Under the pieces are notes generated by a model, which was not told the origin of the DNA, made no database searches, and was given only the letters and a program-made list of their open reading frames with translations. 64,000 nt of DNA from Gnetum montanum (taxonomy: Eukaryota > Streptophyta > Gnetopsida > Gnetales > Gnetaceae): contig MNCI01001925.1 of NCBI GenBank assembly GCA_015680685.1, positions 279,573 through 343,572 of the forward strand, written 5' to 3'. Shown here in pieces: positions 1 through 11,786 of this stretch. Both the position numbers and the translations under genes were made by a program. Within the stretch, counting starts at the first letter, position 1. Each line of letters begins with the position of its first letter.

Positions 1-65
1 TCACATTAACTACTGAGTTATTTGGAGGTATCTGGGCCTTGGTGTAGCCAGAGACCAGCGGGCAC

Positions 66-1544
66 CTAAATCCTGTTCGAGGACACTCGTTGGCGGTCGC
101 GTCCCAAACGGTCGCCAACACCTACCAGAGACATTGCAAAGACATGGATAATCATATGGGGCCATTGTTGTAGTAGCAAGGATTTAGACCTAAAGGTAAC
201 GAGATGAGCATTAGGATCACCTTCCCCATTGTATTTAGTAAAATGGGGCAAATACATCCCTGGAGGCAATGATAGCATAGGGACTACTGGGCTGATGGGG
301 TCATCATGGTAGAAATCCATGACCTGTATTGTATAAGAGCCAGCAGCTTTAAGATGCTTAACTTCCTCGATGAGGGTTTGAATAAGCAAAAAATCTTGAT
401 CCAGACCTGTTGATGATGAAGTTGGTGCTGGAGGAGCAGGGGGTTGGGCTGGAAGAGTAGTACTGGGCAATGGAAAGGGAGCGATAGCTTGGCTAACAGA
501 CGGTGCGATGGGGACTTTCCCCGCAGACAAAGCTGCCTGTGAAACCCACCACCCGATAGGCTATGTGGAAAAATTGCCCATCACTGGATGTGTATGATGG
601 AAGGTGTAAGGATGTTGTGTAGTTACCTACGGGACGTGTGTGGTAGATGCGTCCAAGGATTGTACACCATAGAACGCAGATTAATTGTGTTGTGTAATAG
701 GCGTGATCCACTGACCAGCTGTAGGTTGTTGAACAGATCGCTGCGATTGAATGGTGGTTGCGATCTGTTGCCTTGCAATGGGCTGCAATGATAAGGTTTG
801 CACTGGATTTTGCACCGGGCGGGTTATAGGCGTGGTATGGACCTGCACTTGGGGAATGAAATGGAGGGTAGTAGACACAGGTATCACCAATGGAATCCTG
901 ATTACATGTCGTGAGGGGGTTACTGCCACGTTATTTTGAGGTGGCATTTGTACCTAGAAGATCAAGGATTACGTGGTGGACTATGGGACAATGGGAATAT
1001 GCGTTTGGGTGGTCATGATTGGGTTGAGATGGGCAGCTTCTCTGGTGAGAGGATGAAATAGGGGATTCACATATGTATGGGGGCTAATGGTATGGTATGA
1101 ATCCGCGTGTTTAGACTGAGCTACAAATTCATCTTCATCCTCCTCCTTGTTTTGAGGCTCTAGAGTAGACTGTGTAATCTGATTCTTAACCATAACCAGT
1201 TGGGATAGGAGTTCATGATAATGATCAGTAAGGGGGATGAAGTCATATGCAGTAGGGGTGAAGTCTTGACCCCCTTTGTAGGTCAGCTTGTAATTTCATT
1301 TTGCCCCCATCTCGGCTCGACTAAGGGCAATATTTTCCTGGATCTTAACGTAAATGAAATTATACTCTTCAGGAGTCAAGACGGTGAATGAAGGATCCCT
1401 ACCTTGTAATCTCAATGAATGACGTGACTGTCCCTGAGGTCCTGTCACGTTGAAAGCTAATTCAGGAACGGTGATGGGATTTACGGTTGTGGCACCCAAG
1501 TCAGTGGCGATCATAGCAATAGTAGTTGTATGTGTAGAATCCAT
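66..1544 (-). pseudogene. gag: gag fragment of element W
   Basis: N-terminal half of a Tat-lineage Gag, read 1544 to 66. The start region (MDSTHTTTIAMIATD) leads into the family block RLQGRDPSFTVLTPEEYNF, also found in element Z near 46,100. A Pro/Gln-rich linker follows, then the start of the retrotransposon gag (capsid) domain with LPHFTKYNGEGDPNAH and LLLQQWPH at 150-280. Stops and frame changes interrupt it near 1296, 981 and 530. The capsid domain is lost after MSLVG near 125, where sister copies continue KALDWY. It would have formed the particle shell in the cytoplasm. Now a relic. Confidence 0.8.
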
Positions 1545-1769
1545 CTCTTAGATAGATCGATAACAACAAATGAAAATATTTAAAAGGTGATGGAAAAACA
1601 AAACCATGATTGGGCTTTCTACCTTGTAGGATTCCAAAGGAATCATTACTATGACCAATCTACACCACACGATTTCGTAAACTTCCCTAGAGGTATTATG
1701 TTTACGTTATGTGAACGTGGGTACGGATTGCTTACAAGGTTACCCGTAAAATATGGATTGGAGCTCTGG

Positions 1770-1786
1770 CCCTCCTTCTAGCATTA
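1770..1786 (-). other. Primer-binding site of element W
   Basis: On the minus strand this reads TAATGCTAGAAGGAGGG, six bases inside the LTR end. It matches the primer sites of the other elements (TGGTGCTAGAAGGAGGG in Y). The first bases have drifted from the TGG expected opposite a tRNA CCA end. I could not assign the tRNA. Confidence 0.7.
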
Positions 1787-2533
1787 GAAAACTGTAACGA
1801 CAAAAAATGTTGATTGCTAGAAATACCGAGCGAAGATCCATGTACATAGTCTTAACCATGGATCCGTGCGAGGGCCGTGATGGAGAAAACAGATCCGAGG
1901 TGCCCTGAACAGTCATGTTTGATCAGACAGGGACTTACGTAATTAGTAAATTATCAAATTTCATGATAGTATATATTATATATATATATTTCATGAAATG
2001 AATTAATTCGGTTAATCGTAGAAGGAGTAGAGAAAAATGTAAAGAACTTGAAATAACGATAACGTCAACACGACAAGGAAGATCAGATTTAGGAAAGATG
2101 CGTAATTCCAAGATCTATGATTTGACTCAAAGCTAAATATATTGCATAAAATGTTCCAATGGCAGAATTCTCTTATCTTTGTGTGAAGCATACACGAAAC
2201 CTCAAGAGAACTATTTAAAAGGGAGAACAGAATGAAGGTTGATCTACCTCGTAAGCCAAAAGTGGAATGCAAGGAAGGTCAAGCCTAGATGTTTATCGAT
2301 CAACTGTTTCTGATTAATAAACCTTACCAATCATACCAGATGATCTCTCAATCTTTGATCTGCTCCTTTTTCCCTCGGTAATCTTTGCTTAAAGCTGCTA
2401 ATGATCGCCAAGGAAGAGGATAATGTTTTCGCCAAGAAGACTGATCGCTCCCATTGCCAATGCTCAAACAATGCCTTATGTCCTTTAAAAGAAGAAAATC
2501 CCCTCTCTCCTTCTTTTTCTTTGTCAACTGGGG

Positions 2534-2541
2534 TATTTATA
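2534..2541 (-). promoter_or_regulatory. TATA box in W LTR
   Basis: TATAAATA followed by CCCC on the minus strand. This aligns with the CCTATAAATGCCCC of the X LTR at 8031. It lies downstream of the palindromic U3 repeats, where the start of transcription and the U3/R border are expected. Confidence 0.6.
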
Positions 2542-2779
2542 AGTTCAGCATCATATGGGAAGGCATGGTCTTGATGACACATGTCTCAAAATTTCAAAAC
2601 ACTATTGACTTGACAATTTTTATGTTAAAGTTGGTCATGCCACATTACGTCTTGGGGGCAAGGTGCGCTGTAAACCACTCTTGGTGAAACTGCCTCATGA
2701 TTATGCTATGATATGCTGATGAGCATATTGCCATGCATGGATAACAAGTGCATGCCTAGTACTACCTTAGCTGACTTTA

Positions 2780-3270
2780 TACTTCATTACGCTCTTTTAC
2801 GCTGCGTAGCATAGCAGAGCGTAATGTGATGAATTCCACATGTGTTACACTTATTTATGTTGCAGAGCATAATAGAGTGTAAATGTGGTTAACTCAAGTC
2901 GGTTTTGCACTTATTTATGCCGAAAAGCATAATAGAGAGTAAAATGGTCAACTTTTTAGCACGTTACGCTTACTTACGCTACGTAGCGTAATAAAGCATA
3001 AAGTGACCAATCTACCATGCTTCTTTTGACGTTGACTTTGATTTTTTCTATGCTCATTATGCTCCTTTGCGTAATGGAGTGTGAATATAGTCGTGATCAA
3101 AAGACTTGGTGGAATATGTGACAAGTCGTAGACCGCTGCTTAGGCCTTAAACTTGTCATATTTGCAGAAGTTCCAAATTTCTGCTAACTTCATTACTATA
3201 GTAAGCTACCTTTGTTACATTGCATAGAATTACGCTGGGTGACATGATGCTATATTGCGTAATGTAGCAT
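2780..3270 (-). repeat. GCGTA-type palindromic array in W U3
   Basis: Repeated imperfect palindromes such as ACGCTGCGTAGCATAGC and TACGCTACGTAGCGTAAT, spaced about 50-80 bp apart with AT-rich DNA between. This is the W version of the arrays in the U3 regions of X, Y and Z. Confidence 0.65.
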
Positions 3271-3424
3271 AAGGAGCAACAAAGTTAGAATTTTTTTATG
3301 AAATTTGGAGAATTGATGTTGCATGCCCTTTTTCGTTGTTCTACCTTTTGGATTTCTGCTGTGAGCTTTTGCTTGAATTGTGAATCTTTGCCTTAGGCCG
3401 ATCTGTAATTTCCATGGTGTTTCA

Positions 3425-4567
3425 GTAGCATATTATCTAAATCTCCAAACAATTTTTAAGATTTTCTATAAAAATGGTGTACTATATAGTAAATTTAAAT
3501 AACCTACCACTTAGATCTAATTTGAGCTTGAAGGTTAGGCTTATTTCTATTAAAGATCAATAAATGAAGAAATTTTGGAATAAAACCATTATTGAAGTAC
3601 TTTTCTAGTGATGAAATTGTAGTTAACAAACTTGGAAAAACTAGAAGTTCATCCTCAACTCATATCTCTATCTTTTTTAGCATCATGATAATAGCTAGAG
3701 TTAATTACTTATTTGAATATTAAAAATTAGGAACTAATATTTAGTTTTTATGCAGATGATAATAATGAAGCTATATATGAGAAGTACACTAAGGATGTAG
3801 CTCTTGAGAAATTATACATTATATAATCGCTCAAGGATTAGTTAGATTCTTAAGTGGGGGCCTAGTGGTTAAATTATAATGTATCATCTCTTATATAGGG
3901 TAAAGTTATATTATATTAATAATGTAGTTAACCTTTGAAAGATGGGATGCCTTATTATGAGGATTTGTAACTATTCATAGTACCCTTTGGGAAGGGGGTT
4001 TGACCTATAATATTTAAGATAGGGACTTAGATGTTGTACCATGCATGAAGTTGTAGAGCCAACAATGATAAGTAATGAGAGCTAGGTGAAGTGGAAAAAA
4101 AAGGGATTAATCACCACTTTAGTCTTGTGGCCTAACCATAGCTGTAGTGCTAGTATCAAATGAAGATAATCCCAAGGGCATTTGTATCCAAATAATTTCA
4201 TTAATAAAGTCTTCTTCTCTTTTTCTTTTCTATTAATTCAAATTGTCATTTCTTTCATGTTTTAAGCACATTTAATGAGTTATTCATGACATTATATAAT
4301 GATTATACATAATGAATGAGTATAATTATTAACATCCTAGATGATGATTTCATAATGGTAATTATAGCTATATTAAATATATCAACATGGATGATGTTCC
4401 AACTTACAAAGAGCTTATCAATGATGATCCCTAAAACACCACCAAAAATTCATGTTGTACATTGTAACCTTCTTTTCCTCCATTTTAGGCAAGACCTTAT
4501 TCTAAATGTAAGATATGTAGTCCATGAGCTACAATCTTGCATACTTTAGCTTTTTAGGACCAAAAAA
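3425..4567. other. AT-rich stretch without recognisable gene
   Basis: About 1.1 kb between the outer end of the W LTR and the presumed start of the V LTR. It is AT-rich, has stops in all frames and no similarity I can see to the element families around it. It may be older, decayed repeat or unique intergenic DNA. Confidence 0.5.
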
Positions 4568-5944
4568 TGCCCCAAAATTTGTTGTTGCCTCACTTCATAG
4601 GTGGAAAAATGTATCTCATGTTTATATTCAAGTTTGGGAAGGCTAAAAATGCCTTAGGAGTGGCCAAACTCGGCATTTTATGGGTTTTTGTAGGGATATA
4701 GCCTCAACTACGTTGGAACCATATACTTCGTAGTGTAGATGGGATTGATGGGATTTCCCATTTTCAACCGAGTGTAGTCACCACTAAAACCTAGTGAAGA
4801 TGCAACATTGGAATTCTTGGGATTTTTCATTTTCAATTTTCCAATAATAACCAATGTAGTTACCCCATGTTTTTCGTCGTTGTAGCATCAATGAATCAAT
4901 GGAATAGTGGAACAATAGAATAGTGAAACAATAGAACAAGGGAACAAGAGAACAATGGAGCAATGAAATATGTAGCATTTCCCAATGATGGAGTTGACCA
5001 CATTTTTTCAGTAACTTTAGTGTAGTTGAGATGGTTAGTATAGTTGTTATGGTTAGCATAGTAAAGATGGTACCAACATAGTCACAAGTATCCATTTACT
5101 ATTTATAGAAAACAAATGGATTTTGGTGGCTACAATATTATGGAATTAATATAAATGGGAACCACATTGAATATGGATGACCATTGATACCTATAAATTG
5201 ATACCAATATCTCAACAATCATGTCAATGGTGTGCAAGCACCAAAATAGCCAATTCCACCCTATATAAATCACATGTAAATATCCTAATTTGATGCCACT
5301 ATTTTGACAAAAAAGAATACTTTGCAACCTTTTTTCAATAGCCAAGAGCACTTTGCAACAAACACCTATTCACAACCTTATAGCACTTTTGAGAAAAACT
5401 AGTGTCTACACTAGGCACAAAGACTCGCATCTGACACCATTGCACCAAAAGTGTAACATCTTCCCATAGCCATAGTTGTACATCTTGGTGAAAACTAGTG
5501 GGAGTTGCAAAAAAATGAAGCTTAAAAACATTTGGATCGTGGAGCTTCAAGTACAAATTGCAAGTTCCAACAAACTTCAAGCACATTGCTTAGCAACTCC
5601 ATTTAGACCCAACACATAATGTGTACCTCTCAAACATTGTACTTTATTTTCAATTTTAATAAATTCATAGTTTATTATGTGTAGATTGGATTTTATATAT
5701 TCACTTTTGTGTTGGTTTTTATCCTAGATCTACAATTTCATTTCTATTTCCCATTTTTTCATTTTGTCATCTTCTTATCTTCTTGTTTTTGTTAATACTT
5801 TCATAAGTCCCTAGGTGATCAGCCATACCATCAAGGGTACCTTAAATCCTATTTTCAAACACCCTTGCGATTCAAGGTTAACACTATTCTAGCACTTGGG
5901 ATTTTTGGTTTCTATTCCAACAACCAAAATTTCTATGTCCAATA
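4568..5944 (+). repeat. 5' LTR of element V (start uncertain)
   Basis: The right end is well placed. Sequence to 5944 aligns with the end of the X and Y LTRs and is followed, at the same spacing, by a primer-binding site. The left end is a guess: TGCCCCAAAATTTG at 4568 resembles the X LTR start (TGAAACACCCCAAAATTTC). It lacks the GCTACGCTA palindromes of X and Y, so V is a more distant relative or heavily decayed. A short GGAACAATAGAA-like tandem repeat lies at 4905-4965. Confidence 0.4.
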
Positions 5945-5950
5945 GTTTTT

Positions 5951-5967
5951 TGATGCTAGAAGGAGGG
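5951..5967 (+). other. Primer-binding site of element V
   Basis: TGATGCTAGAAGGAGGG, six bases after the LTR end. It is one base different from the Y site. It marks V as a plus-strand member of the same group. Confidence 0.7.
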
Positions 5968-6114
5968 TCTTCATCCAAAACCTTGGCCAAAACCTTTTTT
6001 CCAATTGCCACATTTTCAAGTTTCCAAATCTATGAACATATTCCATTAAAAAAATTGGAAACTAGAGTAGGTATATTTTTATCATATTTTCATAGTAGTT
6101 GTTGGTTTACTTGA

Positions 6115-6245
6115 AGCCATCATAGTTAATTATAATACCTATCCACTATAATACTCATCTACTATGATAACTATCTATTGTAATACCAATCTACTATGAT
6201 AATTGCCTACTATAGTACCTATATACTAAAATACTTATTTACACA
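6115..6245 (+). repeat. Short tandem repeat in V leader
   Basis: About six degenerate copies of a 20-bp unit resembling CTACTATGATAACTATC lie in the untranslated leader between the V primer site and its gag. No coding potential. The function, if any, is unknown. Confidence 0.6.
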
Positions 6246-6553
6246 AATACTTGTTTTCATTTAGTGAGATAAACCTCTTTCCCCTTTTCACCACCCAACA
6301 ATAGTTCTTCATTACCTATCCATTTATAAACACTTACGGTAGTGGATTATCCCACTTATTACACTTTTACTAAAAATAGAAAAAATGCTAAAATGATAGA
6401 TTTCACTATGTCTTTTTAGCCAATTGATTGTTCTACCCTTCAAATTCATTGACAACAAATCCATCCAATAACCTATGAGGGTATATGACTCTAAGGACCT
6501 TATTCTGATTGTGTAGATAGTCCTTGAGGCTTAGGGGGTGAAGGCTTGATTTC

Positions 6554-6862
6554 TTGATCATAAATGAATATCACTACAACTTTATTTATGCTAAAATTCA
6601 AGCTAGCATGTTGATTCCTCACATGGAAGTTAAAGCCAAGAGGAAATTCAAACTTATACAATGTAATGGGAAGGAGTATATCCCTTCCTCATATGTCCAA
6701 ATACCCCTTAACAAAACTCATGTGTACATCCTATCTCAATTAATTGAGATGGATGATAAGGGTAGAAAGGCTATCTTAGATGAGTAATAGGAGGAGAAGG
6801 ATGAGTTTAGGATGCAATCTGAACATGAGAACATTCTAGGTGCACTCTTCCAATACGCCATT
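6554..6862 (+). pseudogene. gag: gag N-terminal fragment of element V
   Basis: This translates as the Gag N-terminal block. NEYHYNFIYAKIQAS matches EEYNFIYVKIQEN of W, and CNGKEYIPSSYVQIPL matches CNGREFIPTLGISIPL of X. Two stops follow near 6786. At 6863 the reading is cut by the TG of the X LTR. The presumed target duplication is CCATT (6858-6862), but its partner lies beyond the window, so this insertion is inferred only from the abrupt break. Confidence 0.75.
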
Positions 6863-7149
6863 TGAAACACCCCAAAATTTCAAGACCCTCTTGCTTCACC
6901 AGGGTCTTGGAATTTAGGCAAGGGATTTCCACATGTGCAGCATCATGGTAGTTTGATAGGAAATGAATGCATTGAGTTTAGACTATTCAGTTTAGTAAGT
7001 TTTCTACCTCCAGAGCTAACAGGCCCAATGGACTCTCTGGCTTGTCCACCTAGGTGTTTCACCTGGCTGACGGTCTATTTAGAAACCATGTGTGGAGTTG
7101 TTAGCAGTGCTTAGGATGTGCAAAATAATTCGAAAAGTTTTCTAGTAAA

Positions 7150-7850
7150 GAAGTTTGCTACGCTATGTAATGTAGCATGCCTTAGAAGATAGTTTCTCAG
7201 GCAACCAAACTATTGCAGAACCGGGTGCTATGCTATGCTATGCTAATAGCATAGCACAATGTAGCAAAGGAAAAACAGAAAGGCCCAGCTTACCAAGTGA
7301 TTCCAATTGCACTTGGCAAGCACTCCAACCTTGAAAACTAGTTATCTTATTCAACTTCAAGTCCTTAGCAAAGCTTCTCGTTAGAAAGTGGCTGATTGAA
7401 CAAAAAGCAGGATGCGCTAGCTGCTATGCTATGCTATGCTACATAGCGTAGCACAACATAGCAATGATGCAAGAATAGCAAAAGGTGCCTCAAATGCAAG
7501 ATTATCAAGTTCGAATTCTTCCCTTAGCAAAAGAAAAAGTTGTAGTTTTTGGCATGATCAAACTTCAAGCAAGCATTTGCAACTGCAACACAGGTCGCAT
7601 ATGAGGTCGGCTGCTATGCTGTGCTACGCTATGTAGCATAGCATAGCATAGAAAAGATGCAAAACCAAAAGGGGATGCTTCAAAAGTTAGCCTAAAATGC
7701 ACCAAGGCTTCCAGTAGTTGACTTCAACACAATTTTCTTCTTCAAACTAGTGGCTACGCTATGCCACGCTACATAGCATAGCATAGTGTAGCAAGTTTCT
7801 ACGCTACACGAACATGCTATACTCCATAGCATAGCGCAGCTTAGCAAGCA
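7150..7850 (+). repeat. Palindromic GCTACGCTA/TAGCGTAGC array in X U3
   Basis: At least six palindromic clusters of the type GCTATGCTACATAGCGTAGC, near 7150, 7230, 7420, 7615, 7750 and 7805. They are separated by about 80-190 bp of non-palindromic sequence. All lie upstream of the LTR TATA box, in U3, where enhancers sit. The same array occurs in both Y LTRs. Confidence 0.8.
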
Positions 7851-8032
7851 ACTACACTACTCCTGTGCCCTTCACTCCTTATTTGCATTATTGGCATATT
7901 TGAGTCTAACATCTCTAGTTTTGATAGAATAATTGTAGTGACTTTGCATGTTCATGCAGAGTAGACATGTCATCATTTCATGGGTCCAAGACATGCATAA
8001 TCCAAACTACATCTATTGCGTGCTCCTAGCCC

Positions 8033-8038
8033 TATAAA
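8033..8038 (+). promoter_or_regulatory. TATA box of X LTR
   Basis: CCTATAAATGCCCC upstream of a conserved GAGCAACGCTCAAGGGTTGG block. The same context occurs in the Y LTRs at 15170 (TATACATA, decayed) and 55525 (TATAAA). It probably directs genomic RNA synthesis. Confidence 0.65.
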
Positions 8039-8658
8039 TGCCCCAACGAGCAACGCTCAAGGGGTTGGAAAAAATTTGTTAGTTAGCAATCTTGAGCATT
8101 GTTGGCATTGGTTGGAAAATTGGCAATTCAAAGATTTGACAAATCTAAGCAGTTAGCACTTTAGCATTGACACTTGGCATTAGCTTTTCACTTGTTGACA
8201 CTTTGTACTATTGGCTCCTAAGCTTATGCTCAAAAACATAGTTGAGGAATTTCTAGCATCCTGGTCATTCCTAGGCTCTCTATGCACCTCTAGCATTATA
8301 TAACTTGTAATACATCTCCAAGCAGAGAAGAGAATCGAACCCATGATTTTGCGGTGGTGCATTTTCTCATCCCAATTACTCTTTTATTTCTATATTGTCA
8401 TCATTGTTTAGAATTATTTTCTTTATTATCACATTTATTAATCATCAATTAGATCTCACATATTTCACGCTTAAAACGATGTCTACATAAGGTTAAGCTA
8501 CACTCACCAAGTTGTTGTTTAATTGACAAGACCATTCAAGGTGCCCTGTTTCTATTTTCTATCCAGCACGGCCCTTGCACAGATCCAGGGTTAAAACTGT
8601 TCACCCGATAACCTCTCAGTGTTTCCAGCCACTGACATTTTTAGTCACTATAGTTTTT

Positions 8659-8675
8659 TGTTGCTAGAAGAAGGG
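8659..8675 (+). other. Primer-binding site of element X
   Basis: TGTTGCTAGAAGAAGGG follows the LTR end by six bases. It differs from the Y site at a few positions. Confidence 0.65.
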
Positions 8676-8891
8676 CGTTCAGTGCCTTTTACATGTTTCA
8701 TGATAGTCCTGTACATGTTCTGTACCTCATTTAGCACTAGCGTAAATGTGACAACCTTTTGTGGTTCTTTATGCATAATGCGGTACAAATGGGTCGCTCT
8801 AACGGTTCCTTTGGAATCCTGCAGGATAGAAATCCTTTGATTGTTTCTTAATCTCTATGTCTCATTTGCAAACCCTTTTAGCTTTACAAAA

Positions 8892-11500
8892 ATGATTTCC
8901 TCAAGCACCACAGCTACTACCTCTAATGTTGAGGTCCCCCTCTTGGTTCAAGGCATCACAGGTGCCGAGTAGGTTCCTAGCCCAGTGTTGGGACCATGCT
9001 GATCTCTCAAGATCCAAAACTAAGGACCTGAGGGCTTAGCTTAGTAATACGAGTAGTATAACTTTCTTTGTGCTAAGGTTTAGGCAAACCTACCCTTAGA
9101 TGCACATGAACTCGAGGACAAACCTGCCTTCGAGTTCGTTTATTGTAACGGGAGGGAATTTATTCCCACTCTTGGAATTTCCATTCCTTTGACACAGATG
9201 CATCAATGGCTCAGAGACCAGTTGATAGTGACCATTAGGCCTAGGGTGCCGTGAGACATAGCTTCTCACCGTGATGAGACGTTCCAAGATGGGCAAGAGG
9301 AACTAGATTCCCAATCTGAAGGTGGGGGTCAAAACAACCCTACCACCATCCCTTTGACTCTGTCTTTCTATACAAACCCACTATTTACCCCCACTCCCTT
9401 GATGATGACATCTGCACCATCATAGTCAACGATTTCATTGGCAATGGATAGCCATGCCATGCCCTCGGTGACTACTCACCTATCTCATTCTTAGCCACTA
9501 TTCCTTCACAAAATGTTCCGTAATCTATTCCCTCAACATATCGTGCACCCATCATGGCCACCCTATCATACGTTCATACCATACCTATATCGCACTCGCA
9601 TGCAACTTCCGTTTCCATTCCCTTGTCTACACCTATCCCACCATTAGTGATGTGCCCAGTCCTACCCCCATGGTGGACCCCATTCACTTCTCTTGTTTCA
9701 CAGCCATCGCAAATGTCCCACTACATTTGCCACCAAATGTACCAAGTCCTGCAAATGGTACAACCAAGTGCAAGACCATGGTCTCTTCCACTAGCCACAT
9801 AAGTGGCTTATCCCATGGTGCAACTAGTGGCTACTTCTTGAATAGCACCACCTACCGGGTGGTGGATATCACAAGCAACACCTTCTATAGGAGCCACCCC
9901 GATGGCAGCTCTTATGGGCCAAGTTGTTGCCCCTGCCATGCCACAAATGGGGGCTACCTCTATAGCTTCCCAACCATCCACAGCATCCCCAGGTCTAGAT
10001 CAAGCATTCTAGCTTATCCAGACCATCACTAAGGAAATCAAATGCCTCAAGACTACCAACTATGACATAGTATAGATCATGGATTTCTACCATGATGACC
10101 CCATTAGCCCAGAAGTATTCATGCTAACTTGATCCCCTAGGATGTCACTTCCCCACTTTACAAAATACAAAGGGAAGGGTGACCCCAATGCCTATCTTGT
10201 CTCATTCAGATCTGAGTCCCTTCTTCTGCAACAATGGCCTCATACGATCATCCACGTCTTTGCTATGTCTCTAATGGGGAAAGCCCTAGACTGGTACAAG
10301 ATGCTTCAATGCTCCTCCATCTCAACCCTAGAGGAACTCCTAACCTATTTCGTAACATGTTTCAAGTACAAATTAAGACCAGAAGTTATGCTAGATCAAC
10401 TAATGAGTGTGAAGCAAGATCCATTGGAACGAGTCCAGAAATTCATACAGTAGTGGAGTGCTACCCTTAACAAAATCTACGAGCCCATCACAGAGGTCCA
10501 TTTGCTAGCCATCTTTAAGGGTGTAGTGAATGACTTCATCAAGTCTAAATTGTACTATCTCGCTTCCCAGACCCTTAGCTAGGCTTTTGCCTAGATAAAG
10601 AGAATACAGTATGCGGCCAAGCAAAGCAACGACCTAGCTTATGTTGCTTACAAGAACATGTTTGCAAAGAAAGACAAGGGTAAGGCTGCAACAGCCACAG
10701 TAGCCGCTGTGGCAAAAGAAGCCAAACCCAACAACAACTAACCCGATGCCTATCTAGGGCAATGTAGCTCAACCCTCCATGTCTGCATCTAAAGCATCCA
10801 CACCGCCCAAGCCAAACTTTGCGTGTAAGGATCACTCTAAATATACCCCACTGCCTCTTAAACCTTCAGAACTCCTAAAGAAATTACTAGTAGCAGGGTA
10901 TATCCAACATAAGTGAATGTCAGAGGAGGGAGTCAAAAAACATCAATGGTACTACGAACTTCATAGGAACCCCTCCTTGGCCTTGCCTAATGAGCTGCTA
11001 GTTCCTAAGAATTTTACACTAGAGTGGTTTTGTAACTATCATCAACAATGTGGTCATGACATAGATTACTGCATAGCATTAAATTACAACATCCAAAGAA
11101 TGATTGATCAATGGAAACTGGTCTTAGACGAAAGCAACCCAGTCCACCCGAAAAATTAATCCTTACATGTCTATACATATCCTCTTAATGCCAAAAATTC
11201 TAGCTACATCATCAACACCATCGATGTTGACAGTAATCCTAAACTACCCCAGTGGCCATTTGTGGTTCGTGTGCCTCAATGTAGCACACTAGCACCACCA
11301 ATGGATAACCAAACTCTGCAGTAGCCATTTGTCCTGAGAGTCCCTCCCTAGACATCCACCCCTACATTGCCCATTAGCACAACCACTCCACCCCACGCAT
11401 TAACATCATTAGCATCATTTGTCATTAGGGAGCCGAGTCATTCAACCACCTTTGCCCCACATAAGACCAGCCTTGTCATCCAAAGAAACGAGAAGAGTGT
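8892..11500 (+). pseudogene. gag: gag of element X, many stops
   Basis: Start taken at the ATG at 8892 (MISSSTTATTSNVEVP), shared in position with Y at 16008. Blocks in order: the N-terminal YNFLCAKV and CNGREFIPTLGISIPL (to about 9200), a Pro/Thr-rich linker (9350-10010), the capsid-like gag domain (10140-10560, LPHFTKYKGKGDPNAY, LLLQQWPHTIIHVFAMSL, ALDWY), a Lys-rich basic stretch (10640-10740), then KYTPLPLKPSELLKKLL and a zinc knuckle CNYHQQCGHDIDYC of CX2HX4HX4C form near 11030. A linker with PFVVRVP-like repeats follows. Several TAG and TGA codons replace Gln, Arg or Trp of sister copies. Structural polyprotein; not functional now. Confidence 0.85.
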
Positions 11501-11786
11501 TTCACAAGTGAGGCATCTATGGAAAGTACTGCCCTAGGTACTTTCAAACACACGCCCTCACCCTCTACATCTATGTCCTCATTACTGAAGGATGATATTT
11601 CTACATGTGCACGGTCATCACCACCTCACTCGAAAGGGTCTAATCGTAGACCCGAAGCTATCCCTCCTGAGGAAATTCATTTCCTAGTACAAATGGAAGA
11701 GGAGAAAGGCAGTAAACAGGAAGGTGGCCCTAACCTTTTAAGCACTCTCACTCAGGTCAAGTAGTCTCTAAAAAAAATATACAACA

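Larger units (their letters stand above)
1..3424 (-). mobile_element. Element W: partial Tat-type LTR retrotransposon
   Basis: This is the 5' part of a Ty3/gypsy element read on the minus strand. It runs LTR (1793-3424), primer-binding site, leader, then gag, which is cut by the window start. The LTR begins TGAAACACC on the minus strand, as in elements X, Y and Z, and ends TTACA six bases before the primer site. The gag translation is colinear with the gags at 8.9-11 kb and 43-46 kb but has stops. At about 120 the gag homology ends inside the capsid-like domain and unrelated sequence (1-120) follows, so W is broken there, probably by another insertion or a deletion. Confidence 0.8.
1793..3424 (-). 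repeat. 5' LTR of element W
   Basis: An LTR of about 1,632 bp on the minus strand. It starts TGAAACACCATGG at 3424 and ends TTACA at 1793, giving canonical TG...CA ends. Inside lie GCGTA-type palindromic repeats (2780-3270) and, downstream of them, a TATA box near 2540. This is the same layout as the X and Y LTRs. The partner LTR is outside the window, so the target duplication (candidate GTAGC at 3425-3429) cannot be checked. Confidence 0.75.
6863..8652 (+). repeat. 5' LTR of element X
   Basis: About 1,790 bp, starting TGAAACACCCCAAAATTTC and ending CACTATA just before the primer site. It aligns along its length with both Y LTRs (14021 and 54396), including the opening CTTGCTTCACCAGGGTC, the palindromic arrays, TATA box and 3' end. 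The 3' dinucleotide is TA rather than CA in all X/Y LTRs. W has TTACA at this point, so CA was probably ancestral. Confidence 0.85.

Noticed and set aside
6120-6245. CTACTATGATAA repeats as a further hairpin array.
   Set aside because: They lack the paired stem and the TAAACTA tail, and lie in a leader rather than at a module boundary.
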